Notes under the pieces: model-generated
Database searches by the model: none
Seen by the model: only the letters and a program-made list of their open reading frames with translations
What the model was told of the DNA's origin: nothing
Program-made: the position numbers and the translations under genes
Assembly: GCA_019247895.1 (NCBI GenBank)
Contig: JAFBAF010000103.1
Location: 1 to 54,513 of the forward strand
Source: Parafilimonas sp.
GTDB taxonomy: Bacteria; Bacteroidota; Bacteroidia; Chitinophagales; Chitinophagaceae
DNA: 54,513 nt
Reading direction: 5' to 3'
In this document: positions 47,399-54,513 of the stretch, one piece after another
How the letters are laid out: each line of letters starts with the position of its first letter
How positions within the stretch are numbered: position 1 is the stretch's first letter

Positions 47399-49063
47399 TT
47401 AATTCTTTACAAACTTCTTTGTAAAGCTGCTTGAGCCGCTTTGCAGCACAGCATAATAAATACCGGATAATTGCGCAGAAAGATCAAGGTCAACATTTCC
47501 GTTTGGTTGCGTTAGAATTTGCTGACTAATCATTTTTCCGCTATTTGTATAAACCGAAATAGATATGTTTTGAGTTACAGGCGCATTGTATTTTATATGC
47601 AATACATCTTTTACAGGATTAGGGCTAACATCAAATGATACCTGTGTTTTAAAATTTTGAGTTTTTGCATCTGCGATAACAGGTTCACTTGTTTGTACTT
47701 GAGCAATTGGGCCTGCTGGGCTTACTTTAAATACCCAATAATCGCTATTGCCGGTATTTCCGATTGTATTAACAGCTTTATCCCCGCTTTTAGGAGAGTA
47801 AGAGCTACCTCCAAGAAGGTATTCTGTTTTACCAGAAGCTTCATAATCTACAAGTAAGTCATCCGCGCTTCCGCCCCAGTCACTTTGGTCAAGTAACTTT
47901 CCGCTCTTATCAAGCGTTAAGTTCCAGAAATCGTAGCCGCCTTTTGAATCGCTTGTTTTATCGCCTGAGATATTGGAATTAGAATAACCACCTACTAAAT
48001 AATTTCCTTTTGTATATTTTATTGAAGTAACATAATCAGCGCCCACACCACCATATGTTTTATCCCATAGAACATTGCCGGTGTTATCAATCTTTACTAT
48101 CCAATAATCTGTAATGCCTTTACAATTTTTTGATTTATTAAAAGATGCCGGGGAATTAGAATATCCACCCAAAACATATCCAACATTACCAACAAGATCA
48201 ATCGATGTTAAATAATCTGACAGGCTGCCGCCTATAGTCTTGTCCCACTGTTCGCGGCCTAATGAATCAAGTTTTACAACCCAGTAATCACCATTTCCAA
48301 AAAAATCTTCTGACTTATGGCCATATTTCGGTGAATACGAAGTACCGCCAAGAATAATGCCCCCATCTTTAGTTATTTTTGCTGTTGCAAGCGCATCACG
48401 ATTTTTGCTTCCATAAGTACTGTCATAAATTACAACACCACTTTTTTTGTTCAGCTTTACAATCCAATAGTCTGGCCACAAACTTGAACCTTCATTTGGA
48501 AGGGATTTGTCATTTCCCAATGTTGAATTGGATGAACCACATAAAAAGTACCCGGACGAAGACTCTAATACTGTTACTAACTTTTCAAATTGAATTCCAC
48601 CAACTGTATTGTCCCATATTTTATTACCAAGTTTATCCAGTTTTAGCGCCCAATAGTCAAAGCTCTCGTTAATAGCATCTTCTGTTTTTATACCAGAGGC
48701 GGGTGAGATAGATGAGCCTGCAACTAAAAAGCCGCTGTCTTGTGTTTGAATTATGGTAGGATTTAAATCCCTGTCACTTCCGCCATATGTTTTTGCCCAT
48801 TGCGTTAAACCTGTTTTACCGATTTTTACAATCCAAAAATCATATGAATCATTTATAGAGTTTTGTGTTTTATCACCGGAAATATTTGAATTAGAATAAC
48901 CGCATAGTACCATTCCGCCATCTGAAGTTTGTACCATGCCGGTAAGCTTATCAGTATTACTTCCTCCTATAGTCCGTTGCCAGGAAATTGTATTATTCTG
49001 GCTAAAGCAAGAAAGGGTTATTCCTGAAAAAAATAAGTAAAGTATGTATTTCAATTTCATCAT
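47399..49063 (-). CDS. Secreted repeat (propeller-like) protein with T9SS type A sorting domain
   Basis: Repeats WDKTIGGSLSDYLTSI...GGYSNSPAS...DYWIVKID; C-terminal VSPNPVKDVLHIKYN...GIYYAVLQSGSSSFTKKFVKN. Confidence 0.9.
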   Translation of the reverse strand: MMKLKYILYLFFSGITLSCFSQNNTISWQRTIGGSNTDKLTGMVQTSDGGMVLCGYSNSNISGDKTQNSINDSYDFWIVKIGKTGLTQWAKTYGGSDRDLNPTIIQTQDSGFLVAGSSISPASGIKTEDAINESFDYWALKLDKLGNKIWDNTVGGIQFEKLVTVLESSSGYFLCGSSNSTLGNDKSLPNEGSSLWPDYWIVKLNKKSGVVIYDSTYGSKNRDALATAKITKDGGIILGGTSYSPKYGHKSEDFFGNGDYWVVKLDSLGREQWDKTIGGSLSDYLTSIDLVGNVGYVLGGYSNSPASFNKSKNCKGITDYWIVKIDNTGNVLWDKTYGGVGADYVTSIKYTKGNYLVGGYSNSNISGDKTSDSKGGYDFWNLTLDKSGKLLDQSDWGGSADDLLVDYEASGKTEYLLGGSSYSPKSGDKAVNTIGNTGNSDYWVFKVSPAGPIAQVQTSEPVIADAKTQNFKTQVSFDVSPNPVKDVLHIKYNAPVTQNISISVYTNSGKMISQQILTQPNGNVDLDLSAQLSGIYYAVLQSGSSSFTKKFVKN

Positions 49064-49086
49064 AAAAATTTTATGTTGTTATATCT

Positions 49087-50103
49087 CTAAAATTCCCCGT
49101 TAAATTGCGGACATGTAGGTGTATAATATTGATAATGCCCGCTGTATGGTGTGCCTTGCAGTATATTTTTAAAGAAACATGCTATGTTTTGCATACAAAA
49201 TTCATCATCATAGGCAGGATGATTAGCACCGGGCAATTCGTAATAAACAGAAGGCGTTTTTTCAAGCAACAGCCGTGCATAAATTCCAGCGCCGGCATAA
49301 ATCTGCGGAGCATAATTTGTACAACCAAAGAAATATCCCACACTATCAGGCAGGCCGGAATCTTCGTCACCTTTAAATAAGATAGTTGGATAAGAACGGT
49401 AATTTGTGTCAATCACTTTATCAGAAAACACAGAACCCCACATAGCGCCAATGCCTTTTAATTTATAATCGCTGGGCAACATATTTCCTGAAGAATCCAC
49501 ACTACCTAACAATTTATATTCTCTTGGAAAATATATTTTTGCAATAGAATCATTTGTGTAAGCACTGTTTAAAACAAGTGATGCACCGGCGCTTGAACCA
49601 GCATAGAACATCGCATTTACATTCATATTGTAATCTGCACCATGTGCCTTTATAAACCGCAAACAAGCATTACCATCCTGAATGCCACGATACACAGCAT
49701 TGAAAAGGGTGGTTGTATCTGCTGTGCATTGATGAGGGTTATTTTTTATATAACCTGTCCTGTAATCAAAGGCCACCACAATAAAGCCATAATCTGCAAG
49801 CAGATCAGATAAAGATGAAACATTTGACTTATTACCGCCGGTAAAACCACCTGCATGGCAAAACAAAACAACAGGATATTTTTTATCAGAAGTTGCACCG
49901 GTAGGATAATAAATATCCATAGACAAACTATCCACCGGGCGGCCTTGCCAGTCACTTAAATTCCAGGCAAACTCAACATCTTTTAAATCTGTCAATTCAT
50001 GCGGGGCTGCAGCAACAGGCGTTGGCGGAACAGAAAGATTTTTTTGATGCAGAAAGGAAAAAGTAAAAATAAGAGGTAGTAAACTGAGCGTAAAAGTTTT
50101 CAC
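49087..50103 (-). CDS. Secreted alpha/beta hydrolase (esterase-like), copy 1
   Basis: DIYYPTGATSDKKYPVVLFCHAGGFTGGNK, nucleophile elbow AGSSAGASL, late His GANHPAYDDEF. Confidence 0.85.
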   Translation of the reverse strand: MKTFTLSLLPLIFTFSFLHQKNLSVPPTPVAAAPHELTDLKDVEFAWNLSDWQGRPVDSLSMDIYYPTGATSDKKYPVVLFCHAGGFTGGNKSNVSSLSDLLADYGFIVVAFDYRTGYIKNNPHQCTADTTTLFNAVYRGIQDGNACLRFIKAHGADYNMNVNAMFYAGSSAGASLVLNSAYTNDSIAKIYFPREYKLLGSVDSSGNMLPSDYKLKGIGAMWGSVFSDKVIDTNYRSYPTILFKGDEDSGLPDSVGYFFGCTNYAPQIYAGAGIYARLLLEKTPSVYYELPGANHPAYDDEFCMQNIACFFKNILQGTPYSGHYQYYTPTCPQFNGEF

Positions 50104-50222
50104 TGCAATAATTTAAGTTTCAAAAATAGCGTTTAATTCAATTTTATACGTGCTGCAAATCAATTTAGTAGGCTTCTTATGAAGATTAATGTGCCTGTGC
50201 ACTATTTTATTCAGCCATTAAT

Positions 50223-51233
50223 TTAATATTGTTCGCCATTGAATTGCGGGCAACTCGGTATATAATTATTATATTTTCCCGAATAAGGGTTTTTTAAAAA
50301 TAAATTCCTGAAAAAACATGCGATGTTTTCTATACAAAATTCTTCATCATAAGCACCATGACCGGCGTGGGCAAGTAAATAATACACAGCAGGTGTTTGT
50401 TGATTTTGAAGTCGGTCATAAATAGCAACGCCGGAAAAAATCACCCGGGAGCCGGGACAACTAAACATAAGGCCAGCACTATCAGGTACAGTCACATCAT
50501 CATCACCTCTAAAATACATAGTTGGAAAAGAGCGATAATTTTTATTGATCATTTTATCCGACATTATAGTTCCCCACATTCCGCCTATGCCTTTTAATCT
50601 ATAATTATTTGGCAATGTATTGCCAGAAGCATCTACACTACCTAATGATTTCAGCTGATCGTGAAAATAAATATTGGCAACAGAATCATTTGTATAAGCA
50701 GTGTTTAATGCAAGTGTGCATCCGGCACTATTGCCGGCAATAAATAATTGATTAGTATCAATATTATATTGATTGGCATTTGCCTTTATGTATCTTAAAC
50801 AGGCTTTGCAATCCTGCATCCCGCGATAGATTGCGTTAATAAGTGTGGCAGTATCACTGGTACAATCTGCCGAGCCATCGCGATTGTAACCTGTTCTGTA
50901 ATCAGGCGAAATAACTATATAACCGTAATCTGCCAGTTCATCACACATAGACGATTCGTTTGTTTTATTACCTCCCGTAAAATCACCTGCATGAATAAGC
51001 ATAACTGTAGGATAATTTTTATTCGATGTTGCCCCGGTTGGATAATAAACGTCCATAGAAAGACTATCTACTTTTTTTCCTAACCAGTCGCGAAGATTCC
51101 ATGCAAAAGGGATGTCCTTAATGTCAGTTAATTCATGTGATTTTGTAATTAGATGTTGCGGCGCATTGCTATATACACCTGCGAAAGAAAGAAAATAGAA
51201 AGTTGGCAGCAGTGTGAGTATAAAATATTTCAC
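50223..51233 (-). CDS. Secreted alpha/beta hydrolase (esterase-like), copy 2
   Basis: DVYYPTGATSNKNYPTVMLIHAGDFTGGNK, AGNSAGCTL, HAGHGAYDEEF; clearly paralogous to 49087-50103. Confidence 0.85.
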   Translation of the reverse strand: MKYFILTLLPTFYFLSFAGVYSNAPQHLITKSHELTDIKDIPFAWNLRDWLGKKVDSLSMDVYYPTGATSNKNYPTVMLIHAGDFTGGNKTNESSMCDELADYGYIVISPDYRTGYNRDGSADCTSDTATLINAIYRGMQDCKACLRYIKANANQYNIDTNQLFIAGNSAGCTLALNTAYTNDSVANIYFHDQLKSLGSVDASGNTLPNNYRLKGIGGMWGTIMSDKMINKNYRSFPTMYFRGDDDVTVPDSAGLMFSCPGSRVIFSGVAIYDRLQNQQTPAVYYLLAHAGHGAYDEEFCIENIACFFRNLFLKNPYSGKYNNYIPSCPQFNGEQY

Positions 51234-51379
51234 AGTTAAGCTTTCAAGGTTGGGAAATGCTTGCTATAACAAAGTAAAATCAATTTTTGATTGCAGTTAT
51301 GTTTTTTATTAATGTTTTGATCTTTAGTTCCCCTAATTTTGCGCCGCATTATTGTTTGCTGTAATTCAATACGTAATAA

Positions 51380-52060
51380 ATGCTACAAAGGTCATGGTGG
51401 AAAATATTATGTTTCATTTTACTGATGTACACATGCACCATGGGTTTTCTTGTAAAAGTTCCCGTATTAGATGAACGCATGCAACAAAGCGTGAGAAATC
51501 TATTCTTTCACGTGCCGATGTGGTTTTGCATGCAAACCTTGTTTACAGTTTCTGTAATTTATGCAATAAGATATTTGAATAAGCCGATGATAAAATACGA
51601 TACTTATTCAACTGAATTTGCACGAACAGGAATTGTATTTGGTATTTTAGGTTTAATAACCGGCGCCATCTGGGCAAAATATCAATGGGGTGCAGCGTGG
51701 AGCGGCGATCCTAAACAAAACGGAGCCGCTATTGCATTGCTTATTTACCTCGCTTATTTTGTTTTACGCGGTTCAGTAACTGATGAAAGCAAACGCGGAA
51801 GATTAAGTGCCGTATATAATATTTTTGCTTTTGCAATGCTTTTTCCAACAATATGGATATTACCAAGAATGACAGAGTCATTGCATCCCGGCGGAAAGGG
51901 AAGTGAAGGTAACCCTGGCTTAAATCCAAACGATACTTCACCGGAAATGGAAATGGTTTTTTTGCCCGCAATTATAGGCTGGATATTGCTCGGCGTTTGG
52001 ATCTCAACATTATTTGTGCGCTTTCGTATGTATAAAGAACGATTGCTTGAAATGAATTAA
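51380..52060 (+). CDS. ccmC: Cytochrome c biogenesis protein CcmC/CcsA (heme handling)
   Basis: NLFFHVPMWFCMQTLFTVS, GAIWAKYQWGAAWSGDPKQNGAAIALLIYLAYFVLRGSV. Confidence 0.92.
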   Translation: MLQRSWWKILCFILLMYTCTMGFLVKVPVLDERMQQSVRNLFFHVPMWFCMQTLFTVSVIYAIRYLNKPMIKYDTYSTEFARTGIVFGILGLITGAIWAKYQWGAAWSGDPKQNGAAIALLIYLAYFVLRGSVTDESKRGRLSAVYNIFAFAMLFPTIWILPRMTESLHPGGKGSEGNPGLNPNDTSPEMEMVFLPAIIGWILLGVWISTLFVRFRMYKERLLEMN

Positions 52061-52062
52061 CA

Positions 52063-52284
52063 ATGAAACAGTTTAAAAAATATTCACTCTTAAGCTTACT
52101 TTTATTTACTATAACCAGCAGTTTTGCGCAAGATGTACTGAATGGCAGTGATAAAAGCTTTATGACAGATAATGGCAAGATTAATGTTGTGATGGCGGTT
52201 GTTGTTGTAATTGTTTTAGGCTTGTTTATTTATCTCTTAAATCTTGATAGGAAAATTTCAAGACTTGAGAAAAAAAAAGAATAA
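52063..52284 (+). CDS. CcmD family protein
   Basis: 73 aa; signal peptide, then single TM VVMAVVVVIVLGLFIYLLNLDRKISRLEKK; 2 bp after ccmC. Confidence 0.8.
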   Translation: MKQFKKYSLLSLLLFTITSSFAQDVLNGSDKSFMTDNGKINVVMAVVVVIVLGLFIYLLNLDRKISRLEKKKE

Positions 52285-52337
52285 AAATTTTTCGATACAC
52301 AAAAAACAAATGTTCATTAGTTTTTAAAATAATTTAT

Positions 52338-53756
52338 ATGGCAGATCAACATTATAATTTCTTCGAAAATGTAACCAGGAGTTTTGATAAAGCAGCAAAA
52401 TTTACCAAATGGGAGACCGGCATTCTTGAACAGATAAAAGAGTGCAACTCGGTTTACCGTATGAAATTTCCTATAAAAAGAGATGACGGTTCTGTTGAAG
52501 TAATTGAAGCATATCGTGCACAGCACTCACATCATAAAACACCATGCAAAGGTGGTATAAGGTTTAGCGAGGCTGTTGACCAGGACGAAGTAATGGCACT
52601 TGCCGCATTAATGACTTATAAATGTGCGATCGTAAACGTTCCTTTTGGCGGTGCAAAAGGTGGCATCAAAATTAATCCGCGGGAATACAGTGAGTTTGAG
52701 TTGCAAAAAATCACAAGACGTTACACTTCAGAATTGGTAAGAAAAAATTTTATAGGACCCGGCACTGATGTTCCTGCACCTGATTATGGAACCGGCGATA
52801 AAGAAATGGCCTGGATTCTTGATACTTATATGGCAATGCATCCTGGTGAAGTTGATGCAATGGGTTGCGTTACAGGAAAACCCGTTGCGCAAGGTGGCGT
52901 AAGAGGAAGAAAAGAAGCAACCGGTCTTGGTGTTTTTTATGGCGTGAGAGAAGTTTGTAATATGCCGGAAGTAATGGAAAAATTAGGTTTGCCAGCAGGT
53001 GTTAAAGATAAAAGGGTGGTCGTACAGGGATTAGGAAATGTTGGCTATCATACAGCAAAATTTTTCAGGGAACATGGTGCAAAAGTGATTGCAATTGCTG
53101 AATATGAAGGCGCTATTTACAATGAAAACGGCTTGAATGAAGAAGAAGTATTTCAACACAGAAAAAACAATAAATCTATTCTTGATTTTCCGGGCTCAAA
53201 AAAATTAGATAAAAGCGGCGATGCACTGGAATTGGAATGTGATATTTTAATCCCGGCAGCACTGGAAAACGTTATTAATGCAATTAATGCAGATAAAGTA
53301 AAGGCAAAAATAATTGGTGAAGCTGCCAACGGCCCGTTAACGCCGGAAGCGGATGAAATACTTTCTAAAAAAGGAATCTTAGTTATCCCGGATATGTACC
53401 TGAATGCTGGTGGTGTAACCGTTTCATATTTCGAATGGCTGAAAAATTTAAGCCATGTGCGTTATGGAAGAATGGAAAAACGTTTCACCGAAAATCTGAA
53501 CAAACATATTCTTGGGCAAATTGAAGAACTTACCGGCAAGAATGTTGATAACCGCGAAAGAATGTTGATTGAACATGGGCCCGATGAAGTAGATTTAGTG
53601 TATAGCGGCCTTGAACAAACTATGATTGAAGCAACGCGTGAAATTATGAGTTGCTGGAAGGCAAATGAAAATATTCCTGATATGCGTACTGCTGCTTATG
53701 TTGTGGCGATCGATAAAGTTGGAACAAGCTATGCAGAACTTGGTATTTTTCCTTAA
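52338..53756 (+). CDS. Glu/Leu/Phe/Val dehydrogenase (glutamate dehydrogenase)
   Basis: KTPCKGGIRFSEAVDQDEVMALAALMTYKCAIVNVPFGGAKGGI; VVVQGLGNVGYHTAKFF; NAGGVTVSYFEWLKN. Confidence 0.95.
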   Translation: MADQHYNFFENVTRSFDKAAKFTKWETGILEQIKECNSVYRMKFPIKRDDGSVEVIEAYRAQHSHHKTPCKGGIRFSEAVDQDEVMALAALMTYKCAIVNVPFGGAKGGIKINPREYSEFELQKITRRYTSELVRKNFIGPGTDVPAPDYGTGDKEMAWILDTYMAMHPGEVDAMGCVTGKPVAQGGVRGRKEATGLGVFYGVREVCNMPEVMEKLGLPAGVKDKRVVVQGLGNVGYHTAKFFREHGAKVIAIAEYEGAIYNENGLNEEEVFQHRKNNKSILDFPGSKKLDKSGDALELECDILIPAALENVINAINADKVKAKIIGEAANGPLTPEADEILSKKGILVIPDMYLNAGGVTVSYFEWLKNLSHVRYGRMEKRFTENLNKHILGQIEELTGKNVDNRERMLIEHGPDEVDLVYSGLEQTMIEATREIMSCWKANENIPDMRTAAYVVAIDKVGTSYAELGIFP

Positions 53757-53778
53757 TCGAATAAAAATTTTGTTATTG

Positions 53779-53807
53779 AAAACCGTTGCACAGCCAACGG
53801 TTTTTTT
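53779..53807 (+). terminator. Rho-independent terminator after the glutamate dehydrogenase gene
   Basis: AAAACCGTTG-CACAGC-CAACGGTTTT TTT. Confidence 0.88.
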
Positions 53808-53882
53808 ATGCAAGCATTTACAGCTTATTTCTTTTCTTTACGTTATCAAACTCAAATAATAAACTCCCTTTAGGGTTGGGGC

Positions 53883-54513
53883 ATGAAATATTATATTATT
53901 GCAGGTGAAGCAAGCGGCGATTTGCATGGCAGTAATCTTATAAAAGAATTACAAAAGCTTGACGGCAATGCAAACATTCGCTGTTGGGGCGGCGATATGA
54001 TGCAGGCAACCGGCGCAACATTGGTAAAGCATTACTGCGATCTTGCATTTATGGGCTTTGCAGAAGTAGTGATGAATCTGAAAACTATTTTTGCTAATTT
54101 GAAATTCTGTAAACGGGATATTGTCAGTTTCAATCCTGATGTTTTGATATTGATTGATTATCCCGGTTTTAATTTACGCATTGCAGCATGGATAAACAAA
54201 CTAAAGGCTGCAAACCAAAAGCTAAAAGCCAAAACAGTATTCTATATCTCGCCGCAGGTTTGGGCATGGAAAGAAAACCGTGTGGTGAAAATGAAAAAGA
54301 ATATTGACAAGATGATTGTGATCCTTCCTTTTGAAGAAGAATATTATAAAACCAAATGGCACTGGAACGTTGATTATGTCGGCCATCCATTGGTTGAAGT
54401 TATTGATAAGTTTAAAGCCGAAAGTGTAAAGTTGAATGAAGAGCAGAACGATTCATCATCAAACACTAAACATCAAACATTCAATATTAAACAAGAAAAT
54501 AAAAACATTGTGG
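53883..54513 (+). CDS. lpxB: Lipid-A-disaccharide synthase, N-terminal part (runs off the window)
   Basis: Own translation from ATG 53883: MKYYIIAGEASGDLHGSNLIKELQKL...ILIDYPGFNLRIAAW...VFYISPQVWAWKENRV...VILPFEEEYY...VGHPLVEVI. Open to the last base; absent from the ORF track. Confidence 0.95.
   Translation, partial: MKYYIIAGEASGDLHGSNLIKELQKLDGNANIRCWGGDMMQATGATLVKHYCDLAFMGFAEVVMNLKTIFANLKFCKRDIVSFNPDVLILIDYPGFNLRIAAWINKLKAANQKLKAKTVFYISPQVWAWKENRVVKMKKNIDKMIVILPFEEEYYKTKWHWNVDYVGHPLVEVIDKFKAESVKLNEEQNDSSSNTKHQTFNIKQENKNIV
54205..54239. repeat. Heptanucleotide repeat inside lpxB (array 1)
   Basis: AGGCTGC AAACCAA AAGCTAA AAGCCAA AACAGTA. Confidence 0.55.
54464..54498. repeat. Heptanucleotide repeat inside lpxB (array 2)
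   Basis: CACTAAA CATCAAA CATTCAA TATTAAA CAAGAAA; near-identical to the intergenic array at 12531. Confidence 0.7.

Noticed and set aside
40371-52284. Possible defence or secretion island around the T9SS proteins
   Set aside because: Only T9SS cargo-type C-termini are present; no T9SS machinery, nuclease, methylase or toxin-antitoxin genes recognised.
54169-54390. 73-aa minus-strand ORF at the right edge
   Set aside because: Antisense to lpxB, which has strong family motifs and explains the region.

Overview
This 54.5 kb AT-rich chromosomal window comes from a Bacteroidota bacterium. The Chitinophagaceae-like impression rests on protein style, T9SS C-termini and TTTG/TAnnTTTG promoters; I had no database to confirm it. 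It is mostly ordinary housekeeping and accessory chromosome: korB-like, gnd, FKBPs, pepT, ndh, glycosylasparaginase, a tetR-hlyD-emrB-tolC efflux operon, mazG, an NtrY-like kinase, a Nei/Fpg glycosylase, pbpC, ribH, pdhA, ccmB/ccmC/ccmD, gdhA, and a 3'-truncated lpxB at the right edge that the ORF track misses. I found no rRNA, tRNA, CRISPR, prophage, transposase or recognisable defence island. The most interesting signals are non-canonical. (1) A ~350 bp MITE-like intergenic element at 17483-17832 has inverted ends that each contain a GTTACTTT...AAAGTAAC hairpin, plus an internal stem with a conserved loop; a decayed relative lies at ~9234-9310. (2) A family of degenerate 7-bp-period (locally 8-bp) tandem repeats occurs in intergenic DNA and inside coding sequence (pbpC, twice in lpxB, 3' end of a nudix gene). 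One repeat string is nearly identical between an intergenic spacer (12531) and lpxB (54471). (3) A stand-alone C-terminal half of carbamoyl-phosphate synthase large subunit has its own canonical promoter. (4) The ccmB and ccmC/D genes are separated by a three-gene opposite-strand cassette. (5) Direct-repeat and inverted-repeat regulatory architecture is visible at the tetR and pdhA/ccmB promoters. I did not find convincing evidence of a new multi-protein system.
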